In this document: one piece after another, positions 1-7,936 of the stretch
Layout: every line of letters begins with the position of its first letter
Position numbering within the stretch: position 1 is the first letter of the stretch
Assembly (NCBI GenBank): GCA_900318275.1
Contig: ONJY01000012.1
Span: forward strand, 1-59,099
DNA: 59,099 bases
Source of the DNA: an uncultured Bacteroidales bacterium
GTDB lineage: Bacteria; Bacteroidota; Bacteroidia; Bacteroidales; P3
Reading direction: 5' to 3'
Translations under genes and position numbers: made by a program
The notes under the pieces: model-generated
The model's database searches: none
Seen by the model: the letters and a program-made list of their open reading frames with translations, nothing else
What the model was told of the DNA's origin: nothing

Positions 1-392
1 TCCATGCACCCACTCCACGGTATCTATGAATGTGAACACACCAGTAGGCCTATGGGCCAATGTCGCCTGAAAATGTTTTTCTCTAAGTATTGCGGAGTCC
101 ACTTCTGTCATTGTTATTGCTACTCCATAGATTTTAATGGTATCTTTGGTGAAATAGCTATATAATTCAGCACCATCTTCGTGCAATGACCACGTCTGGC
201 AATTAAGCATTCTCCAGTAATTCTGTGGGTTAAGGATATATCCTACCGCCTGAGTGTTAGGTACTGTTTGATATATCCTCCGGTTGAACATATACCGTGG
301 GTCAAGATACTCCATGGTGTCTTGGGCGAAGGCATTCGTTTGCCACAACGATGCAATAGCGACAAGAATGAAATGAAGACTAACTTTTTCAT
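1..392 (-). pseudogene. Exported hypothetical protein, 5' part, frame broken after the start codon
   Basis: I do not recognise the family. The minus strand has ATG at 392-390 followed by a run of five A residues. In that frame the protein stops after about 50 codons. One more A would give a start MKKVSLHFILVAIASLW, a good signal peptide with an AFA-QD-like cleavage site, and open the frame that stays free of stops to the window edge (about 120 further residues, including EYLDPRYMFNR and KDTIKIYGVA). The coding frame has an in-frame TGA just before the ATG and no other early ATG. So this is either a sequencing error in a short homopolymer or a real one-base deletion. The gene continues past base 1. 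A TATCTTTG promoter lies just upstream at 420-427. It probably encodes a secreted or outer-envelope protein. Confidence 0.6.
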
Positions 393-419
393 GGTGTCAA
401 GCTTTTGGTTTCTCGGATG

Positions 420-427
420 CAAAGATA
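420..427 (-). promoter_or_regulatory. Bacteroidota -7 element for the exported protein at 1-392
   Basis: Read on the minus strand the bases are TATCTTTG, a perfect TAnnTTTG, followed by CATCC. It lies 28 bases upstream of the ATG at 392. No TTTG is found at the expected -33 distance. Confidence 0.6.
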
Positions 428-580
428 CGAATAAAAACTGATATGAAAAAAATTATTTTTTATCAATGTCCAGGCGGCGGTAGTGGCAGGTGATGAGGTC
501 GCCGTTGTCGTAGAGGTGGATGCTGCTACCTCGGCCCCCAGGTCCCAGCAACGTCAAAATACGTCGTTGCACCGTCGTTT

Positions 581-687
581 CTACGGAGCCAGTACGGCAG
601 TTCTTCAGTACTTCAACGATACTTCTTCAGTAGTTCTTCAGTGAAATACTGAAATACTACTGAAGAACTGCTGTACCGGATCCGTAG
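581..687. repeat. Divergent-gap palindrome, copy A
   Basis: The outer arms are CTACGGA (581-587) and TCCGTAG (681-687). The inner arms are 591-610 and 658-677, which pair over 20 bases with one clear mismatch plus the last base, and contain TTCTTCAGTA / TACTGAAGAA. The centre holds further copies of TTCTTCAGT and ACTGAA. Related copies are at about 13955-14074, 26321-26430, 40582-40675 and 53471-53575. Confidence 0.75.
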
Positions 688-691
688 GGGA

Positions 692-732
692 GGAGTTGGA
701 GTTAGGAGTTGGGAGTTTGGAGTTAAGGGTTG
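692..732. repeat. Heptamer tandem repeat, GGAGTTN type
   Basis: About six imperfect 7-base units of the form GGAGTTA, GGAGTTG, GGAGTTT lie next to one another directly after palindrome A and 13 bases before the 11-base array. Confidence 0.8.
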
Positions 733-745
733 TTTTTTTGATAGG

Positions 746-954
746 GTGTTGTAGCCGTTTAGATGGGGTCTTGATGGGGTGTTGTAGCCGTTTAGATGGG
801 GTTTAGATAGGGTGTTGTAGCCGTTTAGATGGGGTTTAGATGGGGTGTTGTAGCCGTTTAGATGGGGTCTTGATGGGGTGTTGGTGGGGTTTAGATGGGG
901 TCTTGATGGGGTTTAGGTGGGGGTTAGGACGGGTTTAGGTGGGGTTCGGGGCGG
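746..954. repeat. Array of nineteen 11-base repeats
   Basis: Nineteen consecutive 11-base units can be laid out without a gap. Typical units are GTGTTGTAGCC, GTTTAGATGGG, GTCTTGATGGG and GTTTAGGTGGG. The unit order GTGTTGTAGCC / GTTTAGATGGG / third unit gives a higher-order 33-base period (GTGTTG at 746, 779, 812, 845, 878). Related 11-mers appear at 28471-28503, 28765-28786, 28901-28941 and 33571-33603. Confidence 0.9.
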
Positions 955-1081
955 CGGAGGGGGCGGGTGGAGGTGTGGGACGAAGGCTTGACGGTGGGGT
1001 GTGGGCGGAAATTTTTTGTCGGGCCAAACGATTGTTAGATAGTGAGTAGGATGGTGCCGACGGAGGACGGCGTCAATATTT

Positions 1082-1114
1082 TTTGTTATACATTAAAAAA
1101 AAGTCGTATTTTTG
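1082..1114 (+). promoter_or_regulatory. guaB promoter
   Basis: TTTG at 1082-1085, then 21 bases, then TATTTTTG at 1107-1114. This matches the Bacteroidota sigma-ABfr consensus TTTG-N19/21-TAnnTTTG. It leaves a leader of about 40 bases before the guaB ATG at 1162. Confidence 0.75.
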
Positions 1115-1161
1115 CAAATTAATTGTCATCGCAAAGTTTGACGAAAATAAAAATATAAACT

Positions 1162-2634
1162 ATGTATACTGACACTTCAAAATTCATCGGTGAAGGACTG
1201 ACTTACGACGACGTCCTTTTGGTCCCTGCCTACTCTGCTGTGCTGCCGCGCGAGGTTAGCGTAGCGTCGCGTTTCTCGAAGCGCATCACGTTGAACACCC
1301 CGTTGGTGAGTGCCGCTATGGACACTGTGACCGAGGCCGCTATGGCCATCGGTATGGCCCAGGAGGGCGGCATCGGCGTTCTGCACAAGAACATGAGCAT
1401 TGAGCGCCAGGCCAACGAGGTGCGCAAGGTGAAGCGTGCCGAGAACGGCATGATAATAGACCCCGTGACGCTGAACAAGGAAGCCAAGGTGAAGGACGCC
1501 CTGCACCTGATGGAGGAGTATGGCATCGGCGGCATCCCCATCGTCGACGAGAACAAGATGCTCATAGGCATGGTGACCAACCGCGACCTGCGCTTCGAGC
1601 GCGACATGGAGCGCCCGCTGAGCGAGATCATGATCACCAAGCTTATCACAACCCATGTGGGCACCACATTCGCCGAAGCTACCGACATACTGCAGCAGCA
1701 CAAGATAGAGAAGCTGCCGGTGGTGAACGAGAAGGGCCAGTTCATGGGGCTGATCACTTACCGCGACATCATGAAGACCAAGGAGCGCCCCAACGCTTGC
1801 AAGGACGCCAACGGCCGCTTGCGTGTGGCTGCCGGCGTGGGCATTACGCCCGACATGATGGACCGTGTCGACGCCCTGGTGAAGGCCGGCGCCGATGCCA
1901 TCGTCATCGATACCGCCCACGGCCACAGCATCCGTGTGGTCGAGGCCCTCAAGAAGGTCAAGGAGACCTACAAGGACATCGACGTCGTGGTTGGCAACAT
2001 AGCCACCGGCGAGGCTGCCCTGATGCTTGCCGAAGCCGGCGCCGACGCCATCAAAGTGGGCATAGGACCGGGCAGCATCTGCTCCACGCGCATAGTGGCC
2101 GGCATCGGTGTGCCGCAGCTGACGGCTGTGTGCGAGGTGTGCGGTGCCCTGAAACAGAAAGGCTACGATGTGCCCGTCATCGCCGACGGCGGCATCCGCT
2201 ACAGCGGCGACATCGTCAAGGCCCTTGCCGCTGGCGCCAGCAGCATCATGGTGGGCAGCCTGGTGGCCGGTGTCGACGAGGCTCCGGGCGAGACCATCAT
2301 CTTCGAGGGCCGCAAGTTCAAGAGCTACCGCGGCATGGGCTCGCTGGAGGCCATGCAGAGCGGCTCCAAGGACCGCTACTTCCAGGACAAGGAGACCGAC
2401 GCCAAGAAGTTGGTGCCGGAGGGCGTCGTGGGCCGCGTGCCCTACAAGGGAACCCTCAGCGAGGTGCTATACCAGATGGTCGGCGGCCTGAAGGCCGGCA
2501 TGGGCTATACGGGCAGCGCCACCATCACCGACCTGCAGAAGGCCAAGTTTATACGCATCACCGCGGCCGGCCGCACCGAGAGCCATCCGCACGACATAGC
2601 CATCACCCGCGAGGCACCCAACTATTCGAGATAA
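1162..2634 (+). CDS. guaB: Inosine-5'-monophosphate dehydrogenase
   Basis: GuaB oxidises IMP to XMP with NAD+, the first committed step of GMP synthesis, in the cytoplasm. The 490-residue product has the usual length and order: the first part of the catalytic TIM barrel ([11 protein letters not shown] near residue 15), a pair of CBS domains at about 95-210, then the rest of the barrel. The catalytic loop GPGSICSTR carries the nucleophile Cys307, and the flap region with RGMGSLEAM follows near residue 395. It has its own consensus promoter. The stop codon TAA is the first three bases of a four-unit heptamer array that fills the space to the next gene, so guaB may be cotranscribed with the prolyl-isomerase cluster. 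Identification is secure. Confidence 0.98.
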   Translation: MYTDTSKFIGEGLTYDDVLLVPAYSAVLPREVSVASRFSKRITLNTPLVSAAMDTVTEAAMAIGMAQEGGIGVLHKNMSIERQANEVRKVKRAENGMIIDPVTLNKEAKVKDALHLMEEYGIGGIPIVDENKMLIGMVTNRDLRFERDMERPLSEIMITKLITTHVGTTFAEATDILQQHKIEKLPVVNEKGQFMGLITYRDIMKTKERPNACKDANGRLRVAAGVGITPDMMDRVDALVKAGADAIVIDTAHGHSIRVVEALKKVKETYKDIDVVVGNIATGEAALMLAEAGADAIKVGIGPGSICSTRIVAGIGVPQLTAVCEVCGALKQKGYDVPVIADGGIRYSGDIVKALAAGASSIMVGSLVAGVDEAPGETIIFEGRKFKSYRGMGSLEAMQSGSKDRYFQDKETDAKKLVPEGVVGRVPYKGTLSEVLYQMVGGLKAGMGYTGSATITDLQKAKFIRITAAGRTESHPHDIAITREAPNYSR

Positions 2635-2659
2635 GAGTTAAGAGTTAAGAATTAAGAGA
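2632..2659. repeat. Heptamer array spanning guaB stop to next start
   Basis: Four units, TAAGAGT, TAAGAGT, TAAGAAT and TAAGAGA, run from the guaB stop codon to the A of the next ATG. Because the period is 7, successive TAA triplets fall in different frames, so the array closes all three forward frames. Confidence 0.85.
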
Positions 2660-4749
2660 TGAAGAAAGTATTGATGACGATAGCCGCCATGCTGCTGCTT
2701 GCCGGTGCCGGCGCGCAGACGTGGCCCCACAACCCTGTTGTGATGGAGGTGGGCGGACAGAAGATTGCCAAGGACGAGTTCATGAAGGACTTTATGAGCA
2801 CCGTCGGCGAGCGTCTTGCCGCCAAGCCCGGTGTCACCGAGGCCGAGAAACGCCAGGCGCTGGACGAATATGTGGACCTGTACGCCACCTTCCGGGCCAA
2901 GCTCAAGGACGCCTACTCGCTGGGATTCGACACTATGCCCAACCTGCTCGAGGAGCTGAAGACCTACCGCGACGAGCTGGCGGCACCTTATCTGATTGAC
3001 AGCGCCACCCTGGAGCGAATACTCCACGAGGCCTACGAGCGCAACCACTACTCGCTGCGCGCCGCCCATATACTCGTCATGCTGTCGCCCGATGCTACGC
3101 CCGAAGACAGCTTGAAAGCCTATAAACACATCATGGGCCTGCGCGACAGGATTATGGCCGGAGAGGACTTCTTTGCCGTGTCGTCGGAGGAGGTGCACCG
3201 CCTGCAGCCCGACGCCCCCCAGCGCCCCAACGAAGGCGACCTTGGCTACTTCACGGCCTTTGACATGGTATATCCCTTCGAGAACGCCGCCTATGCGCTG
3301 AAGGTTGGCGAGGTGAGCATGCCTGTGCGCACCCGCTTCGGATACCACATCATCAAGCTGCTCGACAAGGTGGAGATGTTCGGCAAGTGCGACCTGGCAC
3401 ACATCTGGATGATAAGTCAGGACAGCACGATGCGCAAGTATGAGATTGACGACTGCTACCGCCGCCTGATGGAAGGTCAGGACTTCGCCATCGTGGCCCA
3501 CCAGAGCGACGACCGCACCACCCGCGACAACGGCGGCTTGATGCCCAACGCCACCCTGAGTAACCTCCCCCCGGAGTATGTCGACGTGGCCCAGTACCTG
3601 AAGGACGGTGAAATATCGAAGCCGTTCTTTACCCAGTATGGCTGGCACATCATCAAGATGGTGCGCCGTGACACGTTGCCCCCCTACGAGAGCATGGTGC
3701 CCTACTACAAGCAGAAGATGACCCGCGACCAGCGCGGTGAGGAGAGTCGCAAGGCTTTCACCCGCAGCTGCATGAAGCGCTACGGTATACAGGACCTCAC
3801 CCAGACGCCGGTGCCGCAGCCCAAAGGCAAGAAACGCAAGAAGAAGGAGCCCGTGAAGATGCAGGCATCGCTGCAGCAGCTCTACGACATAGTGCCCGTT
3901 GAGGCCACACGTAACCAGTGGAAGTACAACGACAGCATGGTGACCGACATACACACCATCCTCACCTTGCCCGGAAAGAACTACACGACGCTCGACCTGG
4001 CGCGCTACATCGCCACCCACCAGCGTGGCGGCCGTCCGCTGAAGTCTGAGTATTTCGTCAACATGAAATATAGCGACTTCATCGACAGCGTGGTGATGAT
4101 TTTTGTCGATAGCAGGCTTGAGAAGGACAACCCCGAGCTGGCCGCTGTGGTTGACGAATACCGTCGCGGATTGATGATATTCAACTACAACAACGCCATG
4201 GTGTGGAGCAAAGCTTTGCACGACACCGTGGGGTTCGCCGACTTCTACGCCCGCGAGAGCAGCACCAAGCGCCTGGACAACCCCGAAGACTCCGTATACT
4301 TCTGGAAGACACGCGCCAGAGTGGTGACCGTCAATGTGGTCGACAGCGCCTGTATCGCTCCCGCCAAGGCCGCCAGAATTCTCAAGAAAGCCCTCAAGAA
4401 AAGCAAGGGGAGCCTTGAGATGAAGGACATGCTCACCGATGCCTTGAGCAATAAATGCACAGCCACACGCCCCGTGAGCGTCGCCCCCGACCTTGTGGAG
4501 ATGGGCCGCCAGAATCTGCTCTCGGCCGGCCAGTGGCAGAAAGGCGTCTATATGTCGCCCAAGACCAAAGGCTACAGAGCCGTTGTCGTCGAAGAGGTGC
4601 TGCCGCCGATGCTCAAAGGCCAGATGGAAGCTCGCGGATACTACATGAACGGCTTCCAGAACGAGGTGGAACGTAAGCACAACGACATGCTGCACAAGAA
4701 ATACAACGTGAAGATAAACTACGATGTTGTCAAACAGATCAACTATTAG
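2659..4749 (+). CDS. Periplasmic peptidyl-prolyl isomerase with two parvulin domains
   Basis: This is an exported folding factor of the PpiD/SurA type. Residues 1-19 form a signal peptide (MKKVLMTIAAMLLLAGAGA). Parvulin domain 1 is at about 132-237 (AAHILVM, GDLGYF, FGYHIIKLLD) and domain 2 at about 243-337 (LAHIWMI, GGLMPN, YGWHIIKMVRRD). A lysine-rich stretch (KGKKRKKKEP) is near 390, followed by some 290 residues I cannot assign. The 696-residue length is typical of the long Bacteroidales versions. It is the first of three consecutive isomerase/SurA-type genes, 24 bases after guaB, and its end overlaps the next gene by 26 bases, so cotranscription is likely. It probably assists outer-membrane protein assembly; the client proteins are unknown. 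Confidence 0.92.
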   Translation: MKKVLMTIAAMLLLAGAGAQTWPHNPVVMEVGGQKIAKDEFMKDFMSTVGERLAAKPGVTEAEKRQALDEYVDLYATFRAKLKDAYSLGFDTMPNLLEELKTYRDELAAPYLIDSATLERILHEAYERNHYSLRAAHILVMLSPDATPEDSLKAYKHIMGLRDRIMAGEDFFAVSSEEVHRLQPDAPQRPNEGDLGYFTAFDMVYPFENAAYALKVGEVSMPVRTRFGYHIIKLLDKVEMFGKCDLAHIWMISQDSTMRKYEIDDCYRRLMEGQDFAIVAHQSDDRTTRDNGGLMPNATLSNLPPEYVDVAQYLKDGEISKPFFTQYGWHIIKMVRRDTLPPYESMVPYYKQKMTRDQRGEESRKAFTRSCMKRYGIQDLTQTPVPQPKGKKRKKKEPVKMQASLQQLYDIVPVEATRNQWKYNDSMVTDIHTILTLPGKNYTTLDLARYIATHQRGGRPLKSEYFVNMKYSDFIDSVVMIFVDSRLEKDNPELAAVVDEYRRGLMIFNYNNAMVWSKALHDTVGFADFYARESSTKRLDNPEDSVYFWKTRARVVTVNVVDSACIAPAKAARILKKALKKSKGSLEMKDMLTDALSNKCTATRPVSVAPDLVEMGRQNLLSAGQWQKGVYMSPKTKGYRAVVVEEVLPPMLKGQMEARGYYMNGFQNEVERKHNDMLHKKYNVKINYDVVKQINY

Positions 4750-5581
4750 CCTGCTGCTTGTCCTGCTGCTCTCCCTTACGGCATGCAAGAACGCCGAAGA
4801 AGAGTCGCCGCTGGTGGCAAGGGTCTATGAGCATGAACTGCACATGGACGACCTGGTCGGCCTTGTGGGAGAAGGAGTGAGCGGAGAGGACAGCGCGGCT
4901 ATCGTTGACAACTATGTCGACCAATGGGTGCGGCAGACGGTCATGCTGTCGAAGGCTGAGAAGAACGTCAAGGACGACTTCAGCCGCCAGATGAACGAAT
5001 ACCGCAACAGCCTTCTCATCTACGCCTACGAGCGCCAGATAGTGGAGCAACTGCTGGATACCGTCGTCACCGACGCCCAGATGGAAGAATACTACGAGAG
5101 TCATGGAAGCCAGTTCCTGCTGAAGAGCAGCATTGTGAAGGCCGTCTACGTGTCGGCCCCCAAGAACAACAAAGCCGACGGCAAACTGAAAGCCCTTGTA
5201 TGCAAGCAGTCGTTTCGCGACGAGGACATCGTTGAGATGCAGTCGCTGGCCACGAAAGTGGATGGGCAGGGCAACTACGACGGCGACACATGGATGCCCT
5301 TCTATAGCCTCCAGAGTGTCGTGCCTCTGACCACCTACAACGAAGGCCTCTACCTCAAGCAGAACCGCTCCATAGTGCTCGCCGACGACTCCCTGCGCTG
5401 GTACGTGAGAATACTCGACTACAAGGTTACCGACGAAGTGTCGCCATTTGAGCTGCAGCGCGACAACATACGTGCCATCATTCTCAACCACCGCAAGCTG
5501 GAGATACTCGACAAGCTGCAGGCCGACCTCGTGGGTGAAGCCGAGAAGGGTGGCCATGTGGAACGCATAAAGAACAGTTAA
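4724..5581 (+). CDS. SurA-like lipoprotein without a recognisable isomerase domain
   Basis: The 285-residue product begins with a lipoprotein signal (LLLSLTAC, lipidated Cys21). The rest is charged and mostly helical. The stretch from ARVYEHELHMDDL to about residue 140 resembles the N-terminal chaperone region of SurA-type proteins (QWVRQTVMLSKAE, EYYESHGSQF). No parvulin motif is visible. The start is fixed inside the end of the upstream gene (26-base overlap); the frame opens at ATG 4724 and the lipobox supports it. It sits between two parvulin genes, so it most likely works with them in the periplasm as a chaperone subunit. That role is inferred from position and N-terminal similarity. Confidence 0.85.
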   Translation: MLSNRSTISLLLVLLLSLTACKNAEEESPLVARVYEHELHMDDLVGLVGEGVSGEDSAAIVDNYVDQWVRQTVMLSKAEKNVKDDFSRQMNEYRNSLLIYAYERQIVEQLLDTVVTDAQMEEYYESHGSQFLLKSSIVKAVYVSAPKNNKADGKLKALVCKQSFRDEDIVEMQSLATKVDGQGNYDGDTWMPFYSLQSVVPLTTYNEGLYLKQNRSIVLADDSLRWYVRILDYKVTDEVSPFELQRDNIRAIILNHRKLEILDKLQADLVGEAEKGGHVERIKNS

Positions 5582-5606
5582 TACCTCATACCGAATAACA
5601 GACATC

Positions 5607-6953
5607 ATGAAAAAAACACTAATCATAGCTGCCATCTCGCTATTTGCCGCCTACCATCTGCCCACCGCCGCCGTCGCCCAGGACGACATCGTCGACGGGG
5701 TCGCCGCCGTCGTGGGACGCAACATCATCAAGTACTCCGACATCGAGCGCTCCTATGCTCAGATACGCCTCAAACAAGGTGCCGCCGACGCCTTCAACAA
5801 CCGTTGCGCTGTTCTCGAGAACCTCATCCTTAGCCAGCTCCTGGTGCACAAGGGCGAGGTGGATAGCGTCGAGGTCACCGACGACGAGATAAACCAGTAT
5901 GTAGAATACTACCTCAAGAACGACATGCGCAACTACGGCACCCGCGAAGCCCTGCATGAAGCTACAGGCTTCACCTATGAAGAACTCAAGGAGCAGTACC
6001 AGCGCATGATACACAACAACCTCCTCGCCCGTCGTGTCGAGTATCAGCTCACCGAAGACGTCACCGTCACTCCCCGTCAGGTGGCCGACTTCTTCAGTAC
6101 CCTCCCTGCCGACAGCCTCCCTATGATGCCTGAACGTTATGAACTCTCCGAGATAGTCATTGAGCCGAAGATATCAGAGGCCGAGCGTGACCGTGTGCGC
6201 ACCCAGCTCGCCGAGCTTCGCGAACGTATCATCAAAGGCGAGAAATTCTCCATGCTTGCCACCCTCTACTCGCAAGACCCCGGATCTGCCAAGAAAGGCG
6301 GCGAACTTGGCTTCTTCTCGCGTGGTGACATGGTTAGCGACTTCGAGTCTGCCGCCTTTGCCCTCAAGCCCGGCGAGGTGTCGCCCATCGTCGAGACCCA
6401 GTATGGCTTCCACATCATACAGCTCATTGAGCGGCGTGGCAACACCGTCAACGCACGCCATATCCTCCTCGTGCCACAGGTGTCGCCCGAAGACCTTCTC
6501 GCCGCACGTATGAGGCTCGACAGCATTGCCACCGAGATACGTGCCGGCCACATCTCCTTTGAGGAAGCCGCCCGCACCTATAGTACCGCCACCAACGCGC
6601 CTGCCGGCGGTGTCGCTGTCAACCACGCCGACGGCACCTCACGCTTCGACAAAGCAGCCATCGACCAGAGTTACTACAACGTCGGTGTACAGGGCATGGA
6701 CGAAGGCTCCGTCAGCAACGCCACAGCTTTCAAGACTGACAAGAGCCGCGATGCCTACCGCATCGTCCGCCTCAACAAGAAATACCCTGCCCATACAGCC
6801 AACCTCACCGACGACTACGACAACATACAGAACGCCGCCCTCGCCGACGCCAAGCAGAAGAAGCTGCAGCGGTGGGCTAAACGCTACATGCAGACCATCT
6901 ATATCCGCCTCTCCGACCAGTACAAAGACTGTGTCTTCCACAACCTTCAATAA
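5607..6953 (+). CDS. surA: Periplasmic chaperone/peptidyl-prolyl isomerase SurA
   Basis: SurA helps unfolded outer-membrane proteins cross the periplasm to the BAM machinery. The 448-residue product has a signal peptide ending near AVA-QD (residue 24), the SurA N-terminal chaperone region at about 28-150 (DGVAAVVGRNIIKYSDIE), parvulin domain 1 at about 176-274 (DPGSAKKGGELGFFSRGDMV, YGFHIIQLIERR) and a second, more divergent parvulin-like domain at about 280-385 (NARHILLVPQ) in which the usual GGDLG/GFH motifs are worn down. The first domain therefore looks active and the second may be structural. It follows the SurA-like lipoprotein by 25 bases and precedes the MoxR gene by 13 bases. Confidence 0.95.
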   Translation: MKKTLIIAAISLFAAYHLPTAAVAQDDIVDGVAAVVGRNIIKYSDIERSYAQIRLKQGAADAFNNRCAVLENLILSQLLVHKGEVDSVEVTDDEINQYVEYYLKNDMRNYGTREALHEATGFTYEELKEQYQRMIHNNLLARRVEYQLTEDVTVTPRQVADFFSTLPADSLPMMPERYELSEIVIEPKISEAERDRVRTQLAELRERIIKGEKFSMLATLYSQDPGSAKKGGELGFFSRGDMVSDFESAAFALKPGEVSPIVETQYGFHIIQLIERRGNTVNARHILLVPQVSPEDLLAARMRLDSIATEIRAGHISFEEAARTYSTATNAPAGGVAVNHADGTSRFDKAAIDQSYYNVGVQGMDEGSVSNATAFKTDKSRDAYRIVRLNKKYPAHTANLTDDYDNIQNAALADAKQKKLQRWAKRYMQTIYIRLSDQYKDCVFHNLQ

Positions 6954-6966
6954 AAATAACTGTCTC

Positions 6967-7929
6967 ATGTCTGATAAAGAACAACTAGACCTCCTCGTCA
7001 AGCGCTATGCCGACCTGCGCGCCGAGATAGCCAAAGTCATTGTAGGCCAGACCGACGCCGTTGACAGTCTACTCCTCACACTCTTCTCTGGCGGTCACTG
7101 CCTCCTCCTCGGTGTGCCGGGCCTGGCCAAAACACTTATGGTCAGTACCCTCGCCCGCACCCTTGGCCTTTCCTTCAATCGCATACAGTTCACTCCCGAC
7201 CTTATGCCGTCCGACATCACCGGCAGCGAGATCCTCGACCAGAACCGCCAGCTGCAGTTCCTCCGCGGACCTCTCTTTGCAGGCATTGTTCTCGCCGACG
7301 AAATCAATCGCACTCCGCCCAAGACACAGGCTGCACTCCTCGAAGCCATGCAGGAGCACTCCGTTACAGTCTCCGGCACCACCTACCAACTCCCGGCGCC
7401 CTTCTTCGTCCTCGCCACACAAAACCCCATCGAGCAGGAAGGCACCTATCCACTCCCTGAGGCACAGCTCGACCGCTTCATGTTCAACGTCCGCCTCGAC
7501 TACCCCTCCTTCGATGAGGAGGTGCAGATAGTCAAGCAGACCACCGCTCATCAGGTTCCACAGGTACAGCAAGTGCTTGACGCCCTGCAGATACTCGACA
7601 TGCAGCAGGCCATCCGCCGCATGCCAGTCGCCGACAACGTCGTCCGCCATGCCGTCAGCCTTGTCGCAGCCACGCGTCCCACTCATGATTCAGAAACCAA
7701 CACTCAAAAATATATATCCTACGGCGCAGGTCCGCGTGCCTCCCAGTACCTTATCCTCGGAGCCAAGAGCCACGCCGCCATCCATGGCAAATACTCGCCC
7801 GACAACGAAGACGTTGACGCCGTGGCCCTCGCCACCCTCCGTCACCGCATCGTCCTCAGCTATTATGCTCAGGCCGAAAATATTACCGCAGACGACATCA
7901 TAAAAAACATTATAAACGCCCAAAATTGA
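6967..7929 (+). CDS. MoxR-family AAA+ ATPase
   Basis: MoxR ATPases act as chaperones that activate or assemble partner proteins, often together with von Willebrand-domain proteins. The 320-residue product carries Walker A GVPGLAKT (about 48-55), Walker B IVLADEINR (about 105), the MoxR signature ALLEAMQEHSVTV and the sensor region ATQNPIEQEGTYPLPEAQ. The frame is open upstream to 6526, but that part lies inside surA in another frame and is not MoxR-like; the ATG at 6967 gives the canonical N terminus. The usual partners (DUF58, BatA-type proteins) are absent. The next gene, 7 bases away, encodes an exported caspase-fold protein, and the preceding genes are periplasmic chaperones. Confidence 0.95.
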   Translation: MSDKEQLDLLVKRYADLRAEIAKVIVGQTDAVDSLLLTLFSGGHCLLLGVPGLAKTLMVSTLARTLGLSFNRIQFTPDLMPSDITGSEILDQNRQLQFLRGPLFAGIVLADEINRTPPKTQAALLEAMQEHSVTVSGTTYQLPAPFFVLATQNPIEQEGTYPLPEAQLDRFMFNVRLDYPSFDEEVQIVKQTTAHQVPQVQQVLDALQILDMQQAIRRMPVADNVVRHAVSLVAATRPTHDSETNTQKYISYGAGPRASQYLILGAKSHAAIHGKYSPDNEDVDAVALATLRHRIVLSYYAQAENITADDIIKNIINAQN

Positions 7930-7936
7930 CAGCCTC

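Larger units (their letters stand above)
393..1161. other. Non-coding gap between divergent genes, rich in repeats
   Basis: No credible gene is present. In order the gap holds the promoter of the minus-strand gene, a ~100-base imperfect palindrome (581-687), a block of GGAGTTN heptamers (692-732), an array of 11-base repeats (746-954), GC-rich sequence, and the guaB promoter (1082-1114). Confidence 0.75.

Noticed and set aside
746-954. CRISPR array
   Set aside because: Units are contiguous 11-mers with a 33-base super-period; there are no spacers of unique sequence and no cas genes.
2638-4788. 716-codon open frame on the minus strand
   Set aside because: It lies fully antisense to the parvulin isomerase gene, whose protein has clear domains. 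The antisense product is a His/Val/Leu-rich sequence with no motif. It is a shadow of high GC third positions.
6526-6966. N-terminal extension of the MoxR frame
   Set aside because: It lies within surA in another frame and encodes a Ser/Thr/Pro-rich sequence; the MoxR family N terminus begins at 6967.
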